Shown here piece by piece: positions 42,376-53,323 of a stretch of DNA of 64,000 bases (position 1 is the stretch's first letter; each line of letters begins with the position of its first letter). Both the position numbers and the translations under genes were made by a program. The notes below the pieces were generated by a model, which did not search any database, was not told where the DNA came from, and saw nothing but the letters and a program-made list of their open reading frames with translations. Source of the stretch: Gautieria morchelliformis (lineage: Eukaryota > Basidiomycota > Agaricomycetes > Gomphales > Gomphaceae); NCBI GenBank assembly GCA_015179125.1, contig WHVA01000048.1, forward strand, positions 1 through 64,000, read 5' to 3'.

Positions 42376-45300
42376 TCACAGGAAAAAGGACCGCTCCTTC
42401 AATGACCGCATCCCCAAAACTTCCTGCCCGAATGCAAATCCATTAGCGCCACCCGGCTCCCCCAAGGCGCGATACGACACACCCAGTCGTGCCTCCCGAC
42501 CCACAGGTCTGCGACCGCCTCCATCTTGCCGAGCACCGCCCCGCCTTTCCAACAGAGCACCCGCGGATCGACATCCCGCGGTGGAGGGATGATCTGCACC
42601 TTCTCCATATTAACCACAAGCGGCGTCGCAATCGCCTGCAACCTGCACCCCCCGAGATAAGAATAAATCCGCGGTAACCCGCTGCCCGGGGCCACTGCCA
42701 CTGCCGGCCCCCTGCAGTGGCGCACTCACCGGCTCTCCAACGCATGCGCCATCCCCGGCACCCGCGCGGTGCCCCCCACCACCAGCACGGCCTGCAGATA
42801 CTTGCGTATCTTCTCGTCGCCCCCCGCCGCGCGCGCGCTGTTGAATATGGCGACGTCCAGCGGGAGCTTGCCCGCCTCGAACGCGACGTCGATCCCGAAC
42901 CCCCCCGGGTACGCCCCCGGCGGCGGATACGCCGCCTGCGCCGCCGCGTGGCCAGACGCATCTGCGGCCCATCACTACCCGCGCGACGCGATAGAAACCG
43001 CAGCACACACACGCACCTGTCGGCGCCGCCGCTTGCGGCTGTGCGCGACTGCCTTGCGGATCCCGTTCGCCCGCGGCTTGGTTCTGCAGTGCCGCACCCG
43101 CCTCCTTGGATGGCGGCTCCCGGTTCGGGCCGGGGCCTGGACCCGGACCCGGACCCGTCCAGCTCGCGTTGCCCTGCACCGAGGCCTCGAAGTCACTCGC
43201 ATCCAGCGAGATGAACTTGGACTGCGTGCGCCCGGAGAACTGCCCGATCGTCGGCCCCGCGTCGTCCGCGTGCGCCGTCTGCGGCGCCACCGCAAACACG
43301 GGGCGCCCGTATCCCTCCACCACCGCGGGGTCGATCAGCGGGAACGACGGCGCGGGGGCGAGAGATGACGGCGCTGGGGCGAGAGACGAAGACGACGGCG
43401 CGGGGGCGAGGGACGGCGCCAGAGGCGGCGGCGCGATGGGTGGTGCGGGCATCGGCGGCGGGAGCAGGTGCTGCGTCGATATGATCATGGCTTGCGTCTG
43501 CGCTGCAGTGAGTCGCTGGCAATAAATCACGCATAGGAGCACGGGCGACACTGACGATTTGGTCGTTCGCCTGCTCGACGATTTCCTCCCCGACTTCGGG
43601 GTTCCACAGCGGGTGCATGTATACCAGCTTGCGCTCAAACTCGATCACGCGTGGTTCGAATATGCACTGTAGATCCGTCACTGCGAGTACGATAGACTCG
43701 GGAAATGTTTACATAGAAAATACACACCATGGGCCCGAGTATAATCTCGTTGTACGCGCGAAAAGCATATTTCTCCGTCGACCGCCCGGGACGCCGGATC
43801 ACAAAATCATACACGTTCATCGCCACGTCGGCCTTGTGCGTTCCAGCATCAGCATCTCAGGGCACAGGGGCACAGCGAAGGAAAGCAGTGCCCTAAGCGG
43901 TTACAGTCAAAACTCTTACTCACTTCGGCTAGCGTGCAGATCTTGGCTTTCAGATTCTCGATCAAGCTCCAGTCGTAAGAGTGTGATAGATTGGCGTCGC
44001 GGTACGGGAACCGGACGTGCTCCAGAAGGGCTAGCAGGTATCCTGTGATATCGTCCCCGCCCATGTTGAGGGATATCCTATTGTCAAAGGGGTGACGTCA
44101 GCCCGGGCGGCCCTTTGTAGTTGGAAACACAGGTCCAGCGGGGTATTATTTTAGCAGCATAAAGAGTAAAGTGAACTTGCCGAGTATCCGGGAGGACAAC
44201 CCCCTCGTCAACAATCGCGATGCTCGTTTTGGCCGCGCCAGCGTCGATCACACAGGCACTCGAGATCCCAGCACCGTACGTAGCGCTCATCGATTCCTAG
44301 ATCATCCGCAGTTGAGAGCATTGCCCCCGCACCAAAGACCACGCAACAAAGAGTGGAGACATACTCTCAGCGACTGAGAGACGTGCGTACCTGTTGCACG
44401 CAAGCCTGCTTGAACCCCATCTGGACCAGGAGGACGTGGACGAGCTCGCGCACGTACTGACGTTCGAACAAGTCGGGTACGATCAAAACGACGGAGAAGC
44501 CCTATGCAGTCCGCATTCCAGTCGGCGACATGAGGAGCATACGTGGCCTAAGGGTGAGTGGCCGCACCTTGAAAGTCTCTGGTGGGATTTTTAGCTCTTC
44601 CCCAAGGACCGAGCGCCATATAGCCTCCACGTCGTTGGCAAGTGCGTGCAGCCCCGCATGAGCGTAATCAAACGAGTTGAAGCGACCTCCCCGGAATGGC
44701 CATCGAACAGTGTATCCCAGCCGGTGTGGGTCCGCGAGGTGAAGGGCCTAGGGACATCAGACCAGTCAAATGCCGGAAACCGAGGAACACAATACCAACC
44801 TTCTCGCCAACAAGAACGTCCCCGATAGACGCCCCGTCGATCCATTCTACTCTGTACGGGTCATTGTGGTCGGGTATCACCTCCGCCCGGACCTGCTCGT
44901 TGAACGACGTGCAGAGCTCAGTGGCTTTGGAGACGATGTTCAATTTATAGAACATCATCCTTTCTCGGAGGGAAGATGCAATCGGTGAAATCTTTGGATC
45001 GGTCTATAGGATGATTAGAGCGTAGGCAGGAATGGAATAGAACGAAGCAAAGTGGACTCACGGGATCCCATGGCTCTCGTGACACCCGATCCACGTCCAT
45101 AGCGTCGCCCCCTCCCGGCCCGCCCATCCCCCTCTGGTGTTCATGTCGGTCTGAATTGCCTGCTATAGAGGACAGATGCACAGGCGGGGACACGGGCACC
45201 TTTGATTTTCTGGCAATCACGTGTGGCACGGTAAGGGGAAAGACGTCCGACGCGCGACCAATGCGCAGAAAGCGTGTGCCCGGGTGTATCACGATCACGT

Positions 45301-45623
45301 TTGACCCACGCCGCCCCTAATAAATAATCTCAACTAGTAAACAGAAGGGCGTGCAACTAAGTAACTGCCAGAAGCCTTACTTCGAGCGGCGTAGCGGACT
45401 CTGCGTTCTTGGCCAGCCGCTTATTTCGGCCCCAGAGCGTCTGCTCCTCGGATTTGAGATAGAGCGATGCACCTTGTTTCTGGTTCATCCTGCAGAACGG
45501 GTCAGCCGCGGGCGCGGTGGGATGTGCTAAAAACACCACGAAAGCGTACTGCGGTGGGATGTTGAACTGGGTGAACCGCAAGGGAACTTCATCCCTCCTT
45601 GGATTTGGGACTCCCCGTGGCAT
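42376..45623 (-). CDS. ARP8: Actin-related protein 8 (INO80 complex)
   Basis: Arp8 is a nuclear actin-fold subunit of the INO80 chromatin remodeller, in the module with Arp4 and actin. Start MPRGVPNPRRDEVPLRFTQF at 45623; next exons give NQKQGASLYLKSEEQTLWGR and NVIVIHPGTRFLRIGRASDV (phosphate-1-like loop). Then come VSKATELCTSFNEQVRAEVI, YGAGISSACVIDAGAAKTSI (phosphate-2 region), NMGGDDITGYLLALLEHVRF, DWSLIENLKAKICTL and FEPRVIEFERKLVYMHPLWN. A Pro/Ala-rich insertion (repeats of LAPAPSS) and a Gly-Pro run (GPGPGPGPGPN) sit before GGFGIDVAFEAGKLPLDVAI, VLVVGGTARVPGMAHALESR and PRVLCWKGGAVLGKMEAVAD. The last exon reads EVLGMRSLKERSFFL with stop at 42376. Family blocks are complete and in order. 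Confidence 0.92.
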
Positions 45624-46236
45624 GTTTTTCGGAGGAGCGTGGCGGCGAACGCAGACCAGGATGAGGCAAACCAAAGGTCGATCCAAATGCGATCGAAGCT
45701 ATGGTCGGCCCTGGGTGCACAACGTTCCCACGCTTGCCGACCATCAATATTATCGGCTAGAGGCGAAGTTGACCTCTTTCCAGCTATTCCAGCGGCTATG
45801 ACGACTGGAAGTCGTCCATGGCTGAGCGCGCTGATATACACGATATGCCGCCACAGTTCTGATGAAAAGGTCGATACTTGTTCAACGTTTAACTTCCTAC
45901 ATGCACAAGGTAACTTGAAGTCTCCTCGCAATTAATATTGTTGGCGTCACTGCCATACCAGGTGCGCACCCATAGAGTCGTAGATATGCGGACCAGAGAA
46001 CATTTTCTCTACACTTAGTCAATTTGTCAGGTGGCTGAATCACTCCAGTGCCACCTGACAAATATTTCATTCCGGGACGTATCACAGCCTTTCTCTCAAT
46101 CGGGTCTACTAAAGCTACATGTATCTGGAATCGCGGCAACCGTAATTACCTGCTACCGAGCATAGCAGATGCCTGTCCAAGGTGCGCAACGATTTCCATG
46201 TGGAGTTCTCGCGTTAGGGCCTATACGACACAACCG
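45624..46236. other. Spacer between ARP8 and the nitronate monooxygenase gene
   Basis: Both flanking genes are on the minus strand, so this is the ARP8 promoter plus the 3' region of the next gene. Weak open frames exist on both strands, with no recognisable product. A strong hairpin lies at 46022-46063. Confidence 0.45.
46022..46063. repeat. Hairpin: 14-bp perfect stem, 14-nt loop
   Basis: ATTTGTCAGGTGGC (46022-46035) is the exact reverse complement of GCCACCTGACAAAT (46050-46063). It lies 174 bp past the nitronate monooxygenase stop codon. It might form in the 3' UTR RNA of that gene, or be a tiny inverted-repeat element. Confidence 0.6.
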
Positions 46237-47345
46237 TCAACTGCACAGTATATCCTCGATCATATTGTCAAAGACTACCTCGGCCTCAGCAACACTATTG
46301 ACCAAACCTACGGAGGAGCCAGCCCAAATTGCGCTCCGGGACTGGTCATCGTTTTCCATAGCCTCCGTGAACAGTCTTTTTAGCTCGCCGTGGTCGACGC
46401 CATTTGCTGCGTCTTCGAGCGTCTTGTTGGGAATCACCCTCGCATCTACGCCCGCAGGCCAGGGATACGGAGGCATGAGTTGGTCGGGCAAAAAGGTACG
46501 AACAGTCTGGGTAGCGGCGAGCACCGCCTTCTTCCGATTCGGCGTATAAATGCTCTCATGCGTGACCAGGAATCTAGTACCAAGCATGGCCCCAGATGCA
46601 CCCAGAACGAGCAGCGCAGCTATTTGGGCCCCGTTCGCGAGTCCCCCAGCCGCAACCAAGGGTGGGGGACGGGGAAGGGCCTGCTTAATGAGTGGGAGGA
46701 GGGTGATGAGAGGTAGCGCTCGGCTGTGACCGTGCCCGCCAGCTTCGATCCCTAGTTTGGGATAGACGTTCCTGATAAACAAGAGCTATTACACCCTCGA
46801 GTAAAGCATGCATGCCTGAAACAACCAAAACGTCTGCCTTCCACTTAGTGGTGGCTACCTCCGCTTCTGCGACGGAGTTCACCAGGATCCAGATAAGAGT
46901 TTTGTGAGCTTTCTTCCGATTTTGGTCGTATTGACGAATGTGTTCGACCCATTTGCCCAAGTCCTCCCCGAACGATAGATATATACTACTTACTCGCTGC
47001 TCGAGAGCGACGTGCAAGGCATCGACCGCATTGCCACCCTCGTCAAGCATCCAGCCCAGGTATCCTGCACCGATTTGAAGGGGAGCATCGCTGGGGGTGG
47101 AAAGAATGTCTCTAGCCTCATCCAGCTCACGTGCGAACGAAGGGCCATCGTTAAAGCCTACAAGGCCAGTCAGGGATGACACGAAGGCGGAATACGAGCT
47201 TCCAACCAGAAGCAGCGAACCCAAAACCTCCTCCCAAAGTCACTCGAGCCGCAAGCCTGCCACCACATGCAAAAGTCATGGGGGGGACGACAATTGGCGA
47301 GTTAACACCTGGAGGCGGTACGTCATGTTCAACATTCTTCACACA
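46237..47345 (-). CDS. Nitronate monooxygenase (2-nitropropane dioxygenase family)
   Basis: These FMN-dependent TIM-barrel enzymes oxidise alkyl nitronates such as propionate-3-nitronate. The N-terminal block is VNSPIVVPPMTFACGGRLAA followed by RVTLGGGFGF. Next are FNDGPSFARELDEARDIL, PLQIGAGYLGWMLDEGG, SSIYLSFGEDLGKWVEHIRQ and WKADVLVVSG. The catalytic/FMN block IEAGGHGHSRALPLITLLP follows across an apparent GC-AG intron (46752-46815), then PPLVAAGGLANGAQIAALLV, GASGAMLGTRFLVTHES, and a C-terminus ending IEDILCS at 46237. The His in AGGHG is the family's catalytic residue. The first exon is not resolved: no ATG fits in frame just upstream of VNSPIVV, so a short 5' exon is probably missing from this span. 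VNSVAEAEV occurs twice, encoded by different codons. Confidence 0.85.
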
Positions 47346-48068
47346 AGTAACCAGATGTTAGTCATAATTACCAAGCAGAGCTGTTAGAGGCGTATGTATT
47401 TGCATCTGAAGATGTGTACAACACCGTAGGGAAGCAGCATTTATAAACCACGCGGTGTGATACAATTACATCATTTCACCTGCCCCGATCGGGAGATCAG
47501 CTTTAGCGCAAGTCAGCTCCGCCGCAGCATACCATAAATTTCGACGAGATTCCTTCCCATGTAAAGGCCTGTCTGGATCTGATTAATGTTACTGTAATGT
47601 ATGATGGCAAAAAAATTGCTTTTCTTTGCATAATTTAGCTTACACCCCCCCTTTTTTTTTGGTCCTCCCGTTCTTATTCTCGTGTTTGGATTTACGCAAG
47701 TCAATGCCAACGACAGCGCAACAGAAGCCACCCCGACTCGTCTGGGAATGAAATATATCATTACAGTACTAAACGTACCCACCAACCGCAGTGGCTCAAG
47801 ACTACTTCCCCGGTCACAGCTGGCACTGACTGACGTCTACGATTGCTGAGGGGTCCAAGTACATACACACTTTTAAGTCATGCACCAACGGAGGAATTAA
47901 TTATTACGATATGCTTCACTTCGCTTTAATGTGACATGAGATCTAGAGGCAACATGATTATGATATAGAGGGCGGGGGATACGAGTTTGTCAAATCCACC
48001 AACGTTGGCATTAACGCCAGAACAGTCCGTATGCAGATACAATATGGGGCCAATGAGGTAGTCCATTA
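47346..48068. other. Intergenic; AT-rich with homopolymers
   Basis: Contains a C7 run followed by a run of T (about 47646-47661) and an A7 run near 47609. No gene or structured element is recognised. It holds the upstream region of the nitronate monooxygenase gene and the 3' end of the DnaJ gene. Confidence 0.5.
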
Positions 48069-50180
48069 TCATTGTTTATGGTTTTCCGGCGGAACTGTGG
48101 AGGACCCGCCATCCGCCTTACCATGAGTAGCGAGCTTGTCTCGCCGACGTTTCTTGGGTGTTGCGGCAGCTTCAGCGACCATCCTTGAGCAAAAATGACG
48201 ATAATATCAGCGCCAAGAAAGCGAGGTGGAATGCAGGGATCCAGCGCAGAGTCCTGGAAACTAACGAGGACAATACTTACCGTTCGAGTGCGCGTCGTTC
48301 TTCGTCTGACTCATCAGCCACAGTCTGCTTGAAGATCGCACCAGTTATCAGCAAACCCTGCATATCATTGTCAGTGTCGAAACCCATTTAACCTCTAAAA
48401 GACCCCGAAGTACCTTAGCGCGGTTTGTGAGTGTCTCGTCCGAAACGCCAGGCGCTTTGAGGACGAGGTCGCACACCTGATCTCGTCGGTCATGATCTGA
48501 GCACCAAGGAGTCAAGTGATAAGCGCACCTGTCGCAGAACATTAATCACTTCAAACCGGGTTCCGCGCCAAGAGGCAAGTAGAATTTTGCCAGTAACGTC
48601 GGTTTCAAGATCGCGCATCTGCTCTTCGGGAATCTCGCCCTTTTCCTGGAGACGCGCCATTTGCTTGTTGGGCCAACAAGAGTCAACAAAGAAGGACGCT
48701 TGTCAAGCAAGGTTGGTTGCTTACTTCAATGGATGCTTGAACGCCAAGGGCGCTTCCGATGACTCCCCATGCATCCTTGGCTAACGTACCTTTCTCCTTG
48801 AGACGAGAAAAGAATCCAGGGATTCCAAGGAATTTGCGCGACTTCATGAACGATGTCGCTTTCATCATGTACACGTTCCCTATTGTATGTAAGAGCTGCA
48901 AGGAGTTTAAGCAATGAAGATACATCGGTCTCGGTTATACACACCTCCACACCGAAACTTTCAAACTTGAGATCTTCCGCTTCCTTCCGCATTCGCTCCT
49001 CGAAGGCCTTTGTCTCCAAGTCATCCGGATGTCCTGGATTCGTTGCTTCTACAAATGGTCGCAACCTTCCTGGAATGTTAAGACATCATACAAATGATGC
49101 GAAAACTTCTCCATACCGTTCCACGAGCTTCTGATGTAATTCCTTCACTCGCTTCTCCATAGCTTCCCTCCGCTCCTTTTCTAAAGCCTCCAACTTCTGC
49201 TTTTGTTCCGGAGTTGGTTTCTGCCTTCTCCGCTCCTTCATCTCCTTAATATCGCTATCCTTTTCTTTGGAGGCTGCTGAAGGTGTTGGTGAGCCGGAGG
49301 AGGGAGCGGACAGGGTCGAATGTTGTCGGGCTTCTGGATCCCGTTCAACCTCGGCTTCAGTTGACAAGATGGATTGAACAGTTGTTTCATGAACAGCTTC
49401 TCCATGAGCACCAGCATGTGCTGACGGTGTTACTGCCGGCGATGCACCCTTCCCCTTTAGCTCTCGCTCTATGTCTGCCTTCTCTTCGTCCGTCATCATG
49501 GTCGACGCTACACTGGTCATTTCTTTCATAAGCGATATCTCTCCAATCTGGAGCACTTGTCGGTCAGGAGCACCAGATCAGGAAATGGGCATCGCACATA
49601 ATCAACGAAGCGATCTCCCCCGAACACGTTGGCAAAGAAACCTGCGGCATCCTCCATTGATGCGCCACCTTCCTTGTCAACCATTGACTTCCCATTCCGG
49701 TCATATACAGCTCGTAGATTCTACGCAGTGGCACACTCAGGATAGGTCCAGCTCGGATAAGAAGTGCTGCTCACAGGATCTGAAAGCACTTGATACGCTT
49801 TACTAGAAACACCATCAGCCACCTATTATTCGGTAGTCACCGGCTAAAGGATATATATATATACCTGATGTCTTGAGCGTGGGTAGTTAATCAGTTTTAA
49901 TGGTAGTGAGCGAGTGAAAATATTACCTTTGAACTTTTCCTCCGCCTCTGGAGATGGGTTTTTGTCGGGATGAAACTGTAGAAACTAAGTAAATAGTCAT
50001 GTTCGTCCGGGCAATGATTAGAGAAACCCTGATAGCTTGTTTCCGGTACGCCTTCTTCAAATCAAGGTCATCCACCTCCGTTGACACACCAAGCTGCGAG
50101 ATAACCAGGATCAGCCTGTTAGCAGCATAAGCAGTGCCACGTCTTACCAGATCATAATATTCTGAGTCTACCGGAGCCAT
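48069..50180 (-). CDS. DnaJ-X domain co-chaperone (Caj1/Djp1-like)
   Basis: J-proteins stimulate Hsp70 ATPase. The Caj1/Djp1 class carries a C-terminal X domain; Djp1 acts in peroxisomal and mitochondrial protein import. Start at 50180 (MAPVDSEYYDL), spliced to LGVSTEVDDLDLKKAYRKQA and then FHPDKNPSPEAEEKFK, so the HPD motif is intact. The J-domain tail and GFFANVFGGDRFVDY lead to an acidic/charged coiled region (ERELKGKGASPAV; KEMKERRRQKPTPEQKQKLE) and the X domain (LRPFVEATNPGHPDDLETKA; LLHTIGNVYMMKATSFMKSR; MARLQEKGEIPEEQMRDLE). The C-terminus PKKRRRDKLATHGK is basic and nuclear-signal-like; stop at 48069. An intron near 49850 contains a short (TA)n run. All parts look functional. Confidence 0.9.
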
Positions 50181-50823
50181 GACCTGTAGTGAGAAGAGAA
50201 ATGCACTGCGGCGTGGCAGTGTAACGGATCGGCGCGAAGATATTTGTTTCCGCTCGGTGACAAACTCCGACTAACACTTCTTGTGCACAGTACAGTACTA
50301 CTTACAGTAGTCCTTAGAATAAACTCTGTATTAATATCAGGTGAGGGAATAATTGACGAAGAAGGGTGTGACTACTCGTTTATAACCCCACTTCTTATTC
50401 CTTGCTTCAGTCCCAGCCAGCGTAGTAGAGGCACCCGGGCCGGAAGTGCCACTGGGCAATATCACCAGAAATATCTCAGGAAGTGGTTGGATGTTCCCAC
50501 AGCGCCCTGACGCCATGCAGACACCTGACAAACCAAAAATTTCCTTAGGATTTGTCAGGGAAGCCATGCAGGGAAAACATGTTATGCTTAAAATGATAAA
50601 TAAAAGTGCAATCTCCACGTCACATTGAGGACGAGAGGCCTTACATAAATTGTGCTTATCGATATGCATCACACGGATAGCTCTATCGACATTGTGTTGT
50701 ATCGATTGGCGATCCTATCTTGAGAATTACCATCTCCTTCGTTCCCATGAAGTTACCGTGCCCAGACAAAACGGATTGAACGAAGTCGAAGAAAAGACGC
50801 CTGAACGTAACAACGGGCCACTC
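50181..50823. other. Spacer between the M20 peptidase and DnaJ genes
   Basis: Promoter of the DnaJ gene and 3' region of the peptidase gene (both minus strand). A short inverted repeat (CTGACAAA near 50525 with TTTGTCAG near 50552) is present. No gene is supported. Confidence 0.5.
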
Positions 50824-53032
50824 TCACATGCCTGTTGCCTGCTTGAACGCGCCTCTAACCTGACGAACAGTTATTTTGGATGACACGGAGATACACAATA
50901 AATGGGGACACCTTCTTGAAAAACTCCTCATCGTCAATAACACGGAACCCAACGTAGGCTAGAGCCTTAGTAATGACAATACTGGCCTCATGCGCTTCTT
51001 GCGTGCGGGCTGAGGCAGCGAACAGAGCGGTGTGGTTCCCGCCATTGGGTTTAGTGGGAATGGCTATCACCAAAGCAACTCAGTCACCAAGAACTTGTTG
51101 ATGTGACGATGCCTCACAGTACGAAGGATGAATTGCAGGGACCGCTATATCAGAATATCATGAAGTAAGATTTAATAGGTTAGGCGCAGTGAACTCGCCA
51201 TATGTCACATTTCCCTGGGAAGCATGAGTTTAGCAGGTGAAATCACGAGGCAAGTGGCACACTCACAAAATCAGTACTACCCCCAATTGCGCCTTCTACG
51301 GTGGAGCTTACTTGCACACTGTACCTGTGGGATGCGATGTCCGCAAACCCCTGGGCTGGGAGACTGATTAGGGAATGGCTCACTGCAAAATGGCAGGGTG
51401 AATATTTACCTAAGGCATCGTTTTGATTCAGGTCATACAGAGGAATTCCGTGGGTCATCTTGACCTGGGTTGCTGTAGCAAGCGCAGCAGCCCTGTTGCA
51501 ACGATAAACAATAGTCGAGAACTCAATCAAGTGATCAAAAAGCATACTCAAAGCACTTGGTAACTCTAGCTAGCAACACCTCTGTCTCCTCCCAAGTAGG
51601 AGCTCGAACAATATATGTCATCTTGGCATAATCTGGAATTACTATAGCGAGGTCATTGCGTTGTTCACAAGCAAGGTATCGGTACGGACTGTTTGCAGCC
51701 CAATCTCTGCCTTCCACAATCCCATGAACTCGATGGGAAGGATGAATTTGCTGCCTGAGAACAGATACACTGGAATATGCGAGGAATGCAGCGTCCAACG
51801 CATTCTGCCCTTCCCATGGCGCCGCCGAAGCATGTGCACTGAAGATATCCGCACACTTATGTAAAAGCGAGGAAATGACTAAAATAAATATACATACGTA
51901 TGGCCAAAGAATTCCACATTGATGTGTTGCACTGCTTTGCAGGGCCCCGTGCCAGCAGAATGCGCCGGACCAGGTCCAGGATGAGCCCTTCCGATGCTTG
52001 GGTTAATGGACTACTGGAAGGTTACCTAGTCTTACATTAAGCAGGCGTCCATTTCCCTGTACCCTCCACGCTCAAGCAAAATGACCTTCCCATTGCCAGC
52101 CTCTTCGGCTAAAAGGCAACAGAAAAGCCCGTTGGGGTCCCCGGATTACCAGCAGTAGCACAGACAACTCACCGGGGTTCCAAGTAACACAATCTTTCCT
52201 GGTATATCATGTTTCTGGAGGGCCGCCCTGATAGCCAGGCTTACACCAACCCCCACTATGGCGATCTATCACTCCAGCTTAGCTATCAGTATTCTGTGAC
52301 TTGTCGCAGCGGACACTTCCTACCAGATTGTGCCCGCAAGCATGTCCAATACCCGGCAATGCATCCATTTCAGAGTTCACGCCGATAACTCGTCCTCCAC
52401 TCTTGTGCGAGAAGGTCGCTTTCCAAGCCGTGTCAAGCCCAAGCAAGTGCTTGGTGACAGAAAATCCATGAGAAGACATAAAGGCCGTGAGAGTATCATG
52501 AGCATATCTAGGAAAGGGTTTGGAAGAAAGACAGACGACATTTAACGTGAACGAACTTCTCTTCAAAGCATAGCTCAGGGTGATCTTCAAAATGATTAGA
52601 TTTACTGTAATGCCCAGCAATAGACACCACCAACTCACCATGTATCTTAAGGCTAAGCTCTCTCAACTGGGGACTAAGGTTGTCTAGTTCCTCTTCGATG
52701 GTCTTCAAAACTTCCGGCTTAAAGGTAACGGAGTCGCCTAATGACTCCTGTACTTTGTATCGGGGAGGGGACTCGTACTCCCAAATTTCACCTTTTGTAG
52801 CAGATAAATCGCACGGACAAGGAACACTACTATATTCTGGTGTATGCTTCTACCGATTATATATATTTGTGTTAGTCTCATAAACGTTTCAACATCAAGT
52901 TGTTCTTACGAGAAGAGCATTTGGATTCCCGAGTCCAGAGTCTTTCGAACGGGAACTGTCAACAGAAACAGTCGAATGCTTGCGTCCCAGCAATCGAAAC
53001 CATGACAAGCAACCAGCCTGATGCGTAGACAT
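50824..53032 (-). CDS. M20 metallopeptidase (PM20D2/amidohydrolase type)
   Basis: M20 peptidases are two-zinc enzymes that cleave dipeptides or N-acyl amino acids. The start at 53032 (MSTHQAGCLSWFRLLG) precedes an exon with EIWEYESPPRYKVQESLG and LRELSLKIHG. The catalytic part has HPELCFEEKF-type sequence, RVIGVNSEMDALPGIGHACG-HN (metal His and Asp), TPAEEAGNGKVILLERGG (catalytic Glu pair), and the lid domain (SIGRAHPGPGPAHSAGTG-type sequence, ASAAPWEGQNALDAAFLAYS). C-terminal blocks are SSTVEGAIGGSTDFGNVTYA-type sequence, IPTKPNGGNHTALFAASART and VIDDEEFFKK, with a small last exon VRGAFKQATGM ending at 50824. The metal-ligand motifs are intact. The natural substrate is unknown. The gene has roughly ten introns. 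Confidence 0.87.
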
Positions 53033-53323
53033 GCTGTGCAGCTTTGACTGTATGAATGTTCGAAGTCCGCTTACTTCTGACTGATTGAGGCAGCTGTCGT
53101 CCGGCACATGTACGTGCTGTAATTAGCTAAGAATCAAGTATATAATAAATCTAATTTATACTTATGATCGGAAAGTCACTAGTAACTCGCCACGATCAGC
53201 CACGATCACTCTTGGTACGCCGCAGCTCCCTCTGACATCAAAGTTCACTGGCTTTGTCTTGAAGCGGTTCGATTCTTCGATTCTTCACCCGGCCACAGTG
53301 TTCCGCTAACCCACTCATTTAAG

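Noticed and set aside
42443..43368. Arg-rich open frames on both strands over ARP8
   Set aside because: High GC and Pro/Ala repeats open all frames; only the ARP8 frame has actin-family blocks.
46861..46890. VNSVAEAEV occurring twice in the nitronate monooxygenase as a sign of internal duplication
   Set aside because: The two stretches use different codons and different flanks, so chance or convergence is likelier than recent duplication.
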